From: an uncultured Pseudoxanthomonas sp.
GTDB taxonomy: Bacteria; Pseudomonadota; Gammaproteobacteria; Xanthomonadales; Xanthomonadaceae
Assembly (NCBI GenBank): GCA_946886405.1
Contig: CAMPIO010000115.1
Location: 1 to 9,897, forward strand
Length of the DNA stretch: 9,897 nucleotides
Direction: 5' to 3'
Under the pieces are notes generated by a model, which saw nothing but the letters and a program-made list of their open reading frames with translations, was not told the DNA's origin and did no database searches. Position 1 is the stretch's first letter. Every line of letters starts with the position of its first letter. Both the position numbers and the translations under genes were made by a program. Shown here piece after piece: positions 8,077 to 9,897 of this stretch.

Positions 8077-8364
8077 TCAGGCGCCGCCGTCGACGGCCGA
8101 CGAGGGGCCCGCTCCCGTCACCGGTGGGGACGCCGCCCGGGTCGCCTTCCTGAGCTTGGCATACAGCGGCCATACCAGCGTGGCCAGCACGATCAGCCCG
8201 CCGACCACGACGCCCAGCAGGAGGGACAGCATGATGCCGACGCCGGACGACGTCTGGAATTCGGTAAAGAGGAGTTTCAACGTGATCGGCTGCGTATTGA
8301 GCACGCCGATGACGAGTCCGTAGGCCAGGAACAACAGCGCAACGACCAGGCGGAACATGTTCAT
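8077..8364 (-). CDS. lapA: LPS assembly protein LapA (YciS, DUF1049)
   Basis: A small inner-membrane protein of 95 residues with two hydrophobic helices (about 4-24 and 43-67) and a short basic then Pro/Ser-rich cytoplasmic tail. The pattern matches LapA/YciS: an N-terminal helix, the segment LNTQPITLKLLF, a second helix, then PLYAKLRK. In E. coli LapA is made with LapB and is linked to LPS assembly; it is not essential and its exact action is unclear. The first of two close ATGs (8364; the other is at 8358) is preferred because AAGGAG lies 7 bases before it. Its end is 4 bases before lapB. The tail ends SSAVDGGA and is probably disordered. Confidence 0.92.
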   Translation of the reverse strand: MNMFRLVVALLFLAYGLVIGVLNTQPITLKLLFTEFQTSSGVGIMLSLLLGVVVGGLIVLATLVWPLYAKLRKATRAASPPVTGAGPSSAVDGGA

Positions 8365-8368
8365 CAGG

Positions 8369-8406
8369 CGACTCCTTGCAGGACGATGCCTAGCTTAACG
8401 GAGTCG
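8369..8406 (-). promoter_or_regulatory. Possible hairpin masking the lapA ribosome-binding site
   Basis: On the minus strand CGACTCC (8400-8406) can pair with GGAGTCG (8369-8375) across a 24-base loop. The second arm covers GGAG of the lapA ribosome-binding site AAGGAG (8372-8377). A 7-bp stem with a long loop is only moderately stable, so this is a suggestion of translational control. No convincing -35/-10 pair was found in the 74-base gap after ihfB. Confidence 0.35.
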
Positions 8407-8438
8407 GCACGGAACGACACGCGCGCCTGACGGGGGTA

Positions 8439-8744
8439 CTACTCCCCGGCCTCTTCGATGGGCGTGACGTCGCTGACGCGTTCGCGCAGCTCCTTGCCCG
8501 GCTTGAAGTGGGGGACGTGCTTGGCCGGCAGCGCGACCGATTCACCGGTCTTGGGGTTGCGCCCCATGCGCGGCGGACGATAGTGCAGCGAGAAGCTGCC
8601 GAAGCCACGGATCTCGATGCGGTCGCCCTGCGACAGGGCGCCACCCATCATTTCCAGCAGGGCCTTCACGGCCAGATCCACGTCCTCGGCCTTGAGGTGC
8701 GGCTGGCGGCGGCTGAGGATCTCGATGAGTTCGGATTTGGTCAT
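8439..8744 (-). CDS. ihfB: Integration host factor subunit beta
   Basis: A complete IHF-beta of 101 residues (E. coli 94). With IHF-alpha it forms a heterodimer that bends DNA by about 160-180 degrees at specific sites and acts in transcription, recombination and chromosome packing. The DNABII fold is clear. [10 protein letters not shown] starts the dimerisation helices. [10 protein letters not shown] (47-56) leads into the beta arm, whose tip RNPKTGE (62-68) holds Pro64, the residue that intercalates in the minor groove. [16 protein letters not shown] ends the core. The C-terminal tail VTPIEEAGE is a few residues longer than in E. coli. The gene follows rpsA by 97 bases, the classic rpsA-ihfB order. 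The start ATG lacks a strong Shine-Dalgarno site and is preceded by an out-of-frame ATG CGA TGA whose stop overlaps it. Confidence 0.96.
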   Translation of the reverse strand: MTKSELIEILSRRQPHLKAEDVDLAVKALLEMMGGALSQGDRIEIRGFGSFSLHYRPPRMGRNPKTGESVALPAKHVPHFKPGKELRERVSDVTPIEEAGE

Positions 8745-8774
8745 CGCATGCGGAATTCGGGCGGATGTACCCGC

Positions 8775-8799
8775 GCCGGCCCGGGATCGCCGGGCCGAC
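8775..8799 (-). terminator. GC-rich hairpin between rpsA and ihfB (attenuator-like)
   Basis: An inverted repeat CGGCCCGG/CCGGGCCG with a 5-base loop, extended to 10 pairs with one G-U, lies 43 bases after the rpsA stop and 31 bases before the ihfB start. No T run follows it on the minus strand, so it is not a standard intrinsic terminator. It may protect the rpsA mRNA 3' end or cause partial termination between two genes that need very different amounts of product. Confidence 0.5.
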
Positions 8800-8841
8800 G
8801 GGGAACGTTACTGCTGAAGGTGATGCAACGGCGCGAGCCGC

Positions 8842-9897
8842 TTACTCGGACTTGCCACCGTCCAGCTGTGCACGCAGCAGCGCGCCCAGGCTGGTGGTAC
8901 CGGTGGACGCTTCGGCGGCCGACTTGTTGTACTCGGCCAGCGCTTCGGCGGTATCGGCTTCGTCCTTCGCCTTGATCGACAGCTGCAGCGTGCGACCCTT
9001 GCGGTCCATGCCGATGAACTTGGCTTCGACCTTGTCGCCGACCTTCAGGTGCTGGCTGGCATCGTCCACGCGGTCGTAGCTGATGTCGCGCGCCATCACG
9101 TAGCCTTCGATGCCGTCGGCCAGTTCGACCGTGGCGCCCTTGGCGTCCACTTCCTTCACCGTGCCTTCGACCTTCGAGCCCTTCGGATGCGAGGCCATGT
9201 ACTGGCCGAACGGATCCTGCTCCAGCTGCTTGACACCCAGGCTGATGCGCTCGCGCTCCGGGTCCACGGCCAGCACCACGGCTTCCAGCGTGTCGCCCTT
9301 CTTGAAGTTGCGCACGATGTCTTCGCCGGTGGTGTTCCAGCTGATATCGGACAGGTGGATCAGACCATCGATGCCGCCGTCCAGGCCGATGAAGATGCCG
9401 AAGTCGGTGATCGACTTGATCTGGCCGGACACCTTGTCGCCCTTCTTGTGCATCGCCGAGAACGCTTCCCACGGGTTCGGGGTGCACTGCTTGATGCCGA
9501 GCGAGATGCGGCGACGCTCGCCGTCCACGTCCAGCACCATCACCTCGAGCTCGTCGCCCAGCTGGACGACCTTCGACGGGTTGACGTTCTTGTTGGTCCA
9601 GTCCATCTCGGACACGTGCACCAGGCCTTCGACGCCCGGCTCGATCTCGACGAACGCGCCGTAATCGGTGACGTTGGAGACCTTGCCGAACACGCGGGTG
9701 TTGGCCGGGTAGCGGCGCGCGATGTTGTCCCACGGATCCTCGCCCAGCTGCTTCAGGCCGAGGCTGACGCGGTTGCGCTCGCGGTCGTACTTGAGCACGC
9801 GGACGTCGAGCTCCTGGCCGACTTCCACGACTTCGGACGGATGGCGCACGCGCTTCCAGGCCATGTCGGTGATGTGCAGCAGGCCGTCGATGCCACC
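8842..9897 (-). CDS. rpsA: 30S ribosomal protein S1, C-terminal part (partial)
   Basis: The last 351 residues of ribosomal protein S1; the 5' part lies beyond the right edge, and the frame is open to base 9897. S1 binds mRNA to the 30S subunit and helps start translation of structured or weak-SD messages. Full-length proteobacterial S1 has about 560 residues and six S1 (OB-fold) domains. Here the end of domain 3 and domains 4, 5 and 6 are present, at roughly residues 1-49, 67-136, 154-223 and 241-309 of the fragment. Very conserved strings are [48 protein letters not shown] and [13 protein letters not shown]. The C-terminal tail ([12 protein letters not shown]) differs from that of E. coli. 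The ATG at 9864 is an internal Met, not the start. The gene reads toward ihfB. Confidence 0.97.
   Translation of the reverse strand, partial: GGIDGLLHITDMAWKRVRHPSEVVEVGQELDVRVLKYDRERNRVSLGLKQLGEDPWDNIARRYPANTRVFGKVSNVTDYGAFVEIEPGVEGLVHVSEMDWTNKNVNPSKVVQLGDELEVMVLDVDGERRRISLGIKQCTPNPWEAFSAMHKKGDKVSGQIKSITDFGIFIGLDGGIDGLIHLSDISWNTTGEDIVRNFKKGDTLEAVVLAVDPERERISLGVKQLEQDPFGQYMASHPKGSKVEGTVKEVDAKGATVELADGIEGYVMARDISYDRVDDASQHLKVGDKVEAKFIGMDRKGRTLQLSIKAKDEADTAEALAEYNKSAAEASTGTTSLGALLRAQLDGGKSE

Noticed and set aside
6564..8153. A 529-codon plus-strand frame across lapB and the transferase
   Set aside because: It is antisense to two well-recognised genes and spans their junction; no recognisable domain and Arg-rich composition.
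6031..8396. A shared 9-mer GTTAAGCTA in the transferase gene and the lapA leader
   Set aside because: Repeated 9-mers are expected by chance in 10 kb, and only two copies with no further flanking identity were seen.
8365..8438. A promoter for lapA around the TTAAGCTA in the ihfB-lapA gap
   Set aside because: No -35 element at suitable spacing could be matched; the similarity to a -10 box is too weak.
8741..9733. A 330-codon minus-strand frame overlapping rpsA
   Set aside because: It is rpsA read one frame off. Its composition is Arg/Gly/His/Gln-rich, while the rpsA frame gives perfect S1 domains.
8842..9897. Internal DNA repeats in rpsA
   Set aside because: They reflect the tandem S1 domains of the protein, which is the normal architecture of ribosomal protein S1.

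Overview
The window is high-GC, densely coded DNA. Its gene content is typical of a gammaproteobacterium. I infer the Xanthomonadales (Xanthomonadaceae or Rhodanobacteraceae, a Lysobacter, Luteimonas or Pseudoxanthomonas-like organism) from the protein flavour and the run rpsA-ihfB-lapA-lapB. That placement is inference, not a search result. There is no RNA gene, mobile element, CRISPR array or phage-like segment. No stretch longer than about 100 bases lacks a gene, so nothing large is left unexplained.

Left part, plus strand (1-1349): the last codons of a FadB-type multifunctional beta-oxidation protein, followed 22 bases later by a complete thiolase (fadA-type). Together they form a beta-oxidation operon. 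A strong hairpin at 1372-1397 ends it and separates it from the convergent minus-strand block.

Rest of the window, minus strand, in transcription order from the right edge: rpsA (ribosomal protein S1, 5' end outside the window), ihfB, lapA, lapB, a WecA/WbpL-type undecaprenyl-phosphate sugar-phosphate transferase, a long WbpM/CapD-type nucleotide-sugar 4,6-dehydratase, galU, a DAO-family FAD oxidoreductase and csaA. From lapA onward the genes are almost contiguous. There are overlaps of 1 to 4 bases at lapB/transferase, dehydratase/galU and oxidoreductase/csaA, so this looks like one long transcription unit.

The theme of the middle block is the cell envelope. LapA and LapB control LPS synthesis. 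The transferase would start a lipid-linked O-antigen or exopolysaccharide unit. The dehydratase would make its first sugar precursor, and GalU would supply UDP-glucose. In Pseudomonas aeruginosa the B-band O-antigen locus lies between ihfB and wbpM. This window resembles a compact version of that layout, with no flippase, polymerase or further glycosyltransferases inside it.

I found no new biological system. The points worth a second look are a Leu in place of the Tyr/Met of the dehydratase active site, a cluster of TTA/TTG leucine codons inside a palindrome in the transferase gene, a hairpin that could mask the lapA ribosome-binding site, and the merging of LPS-control and glycan-initiation genes in one unit.
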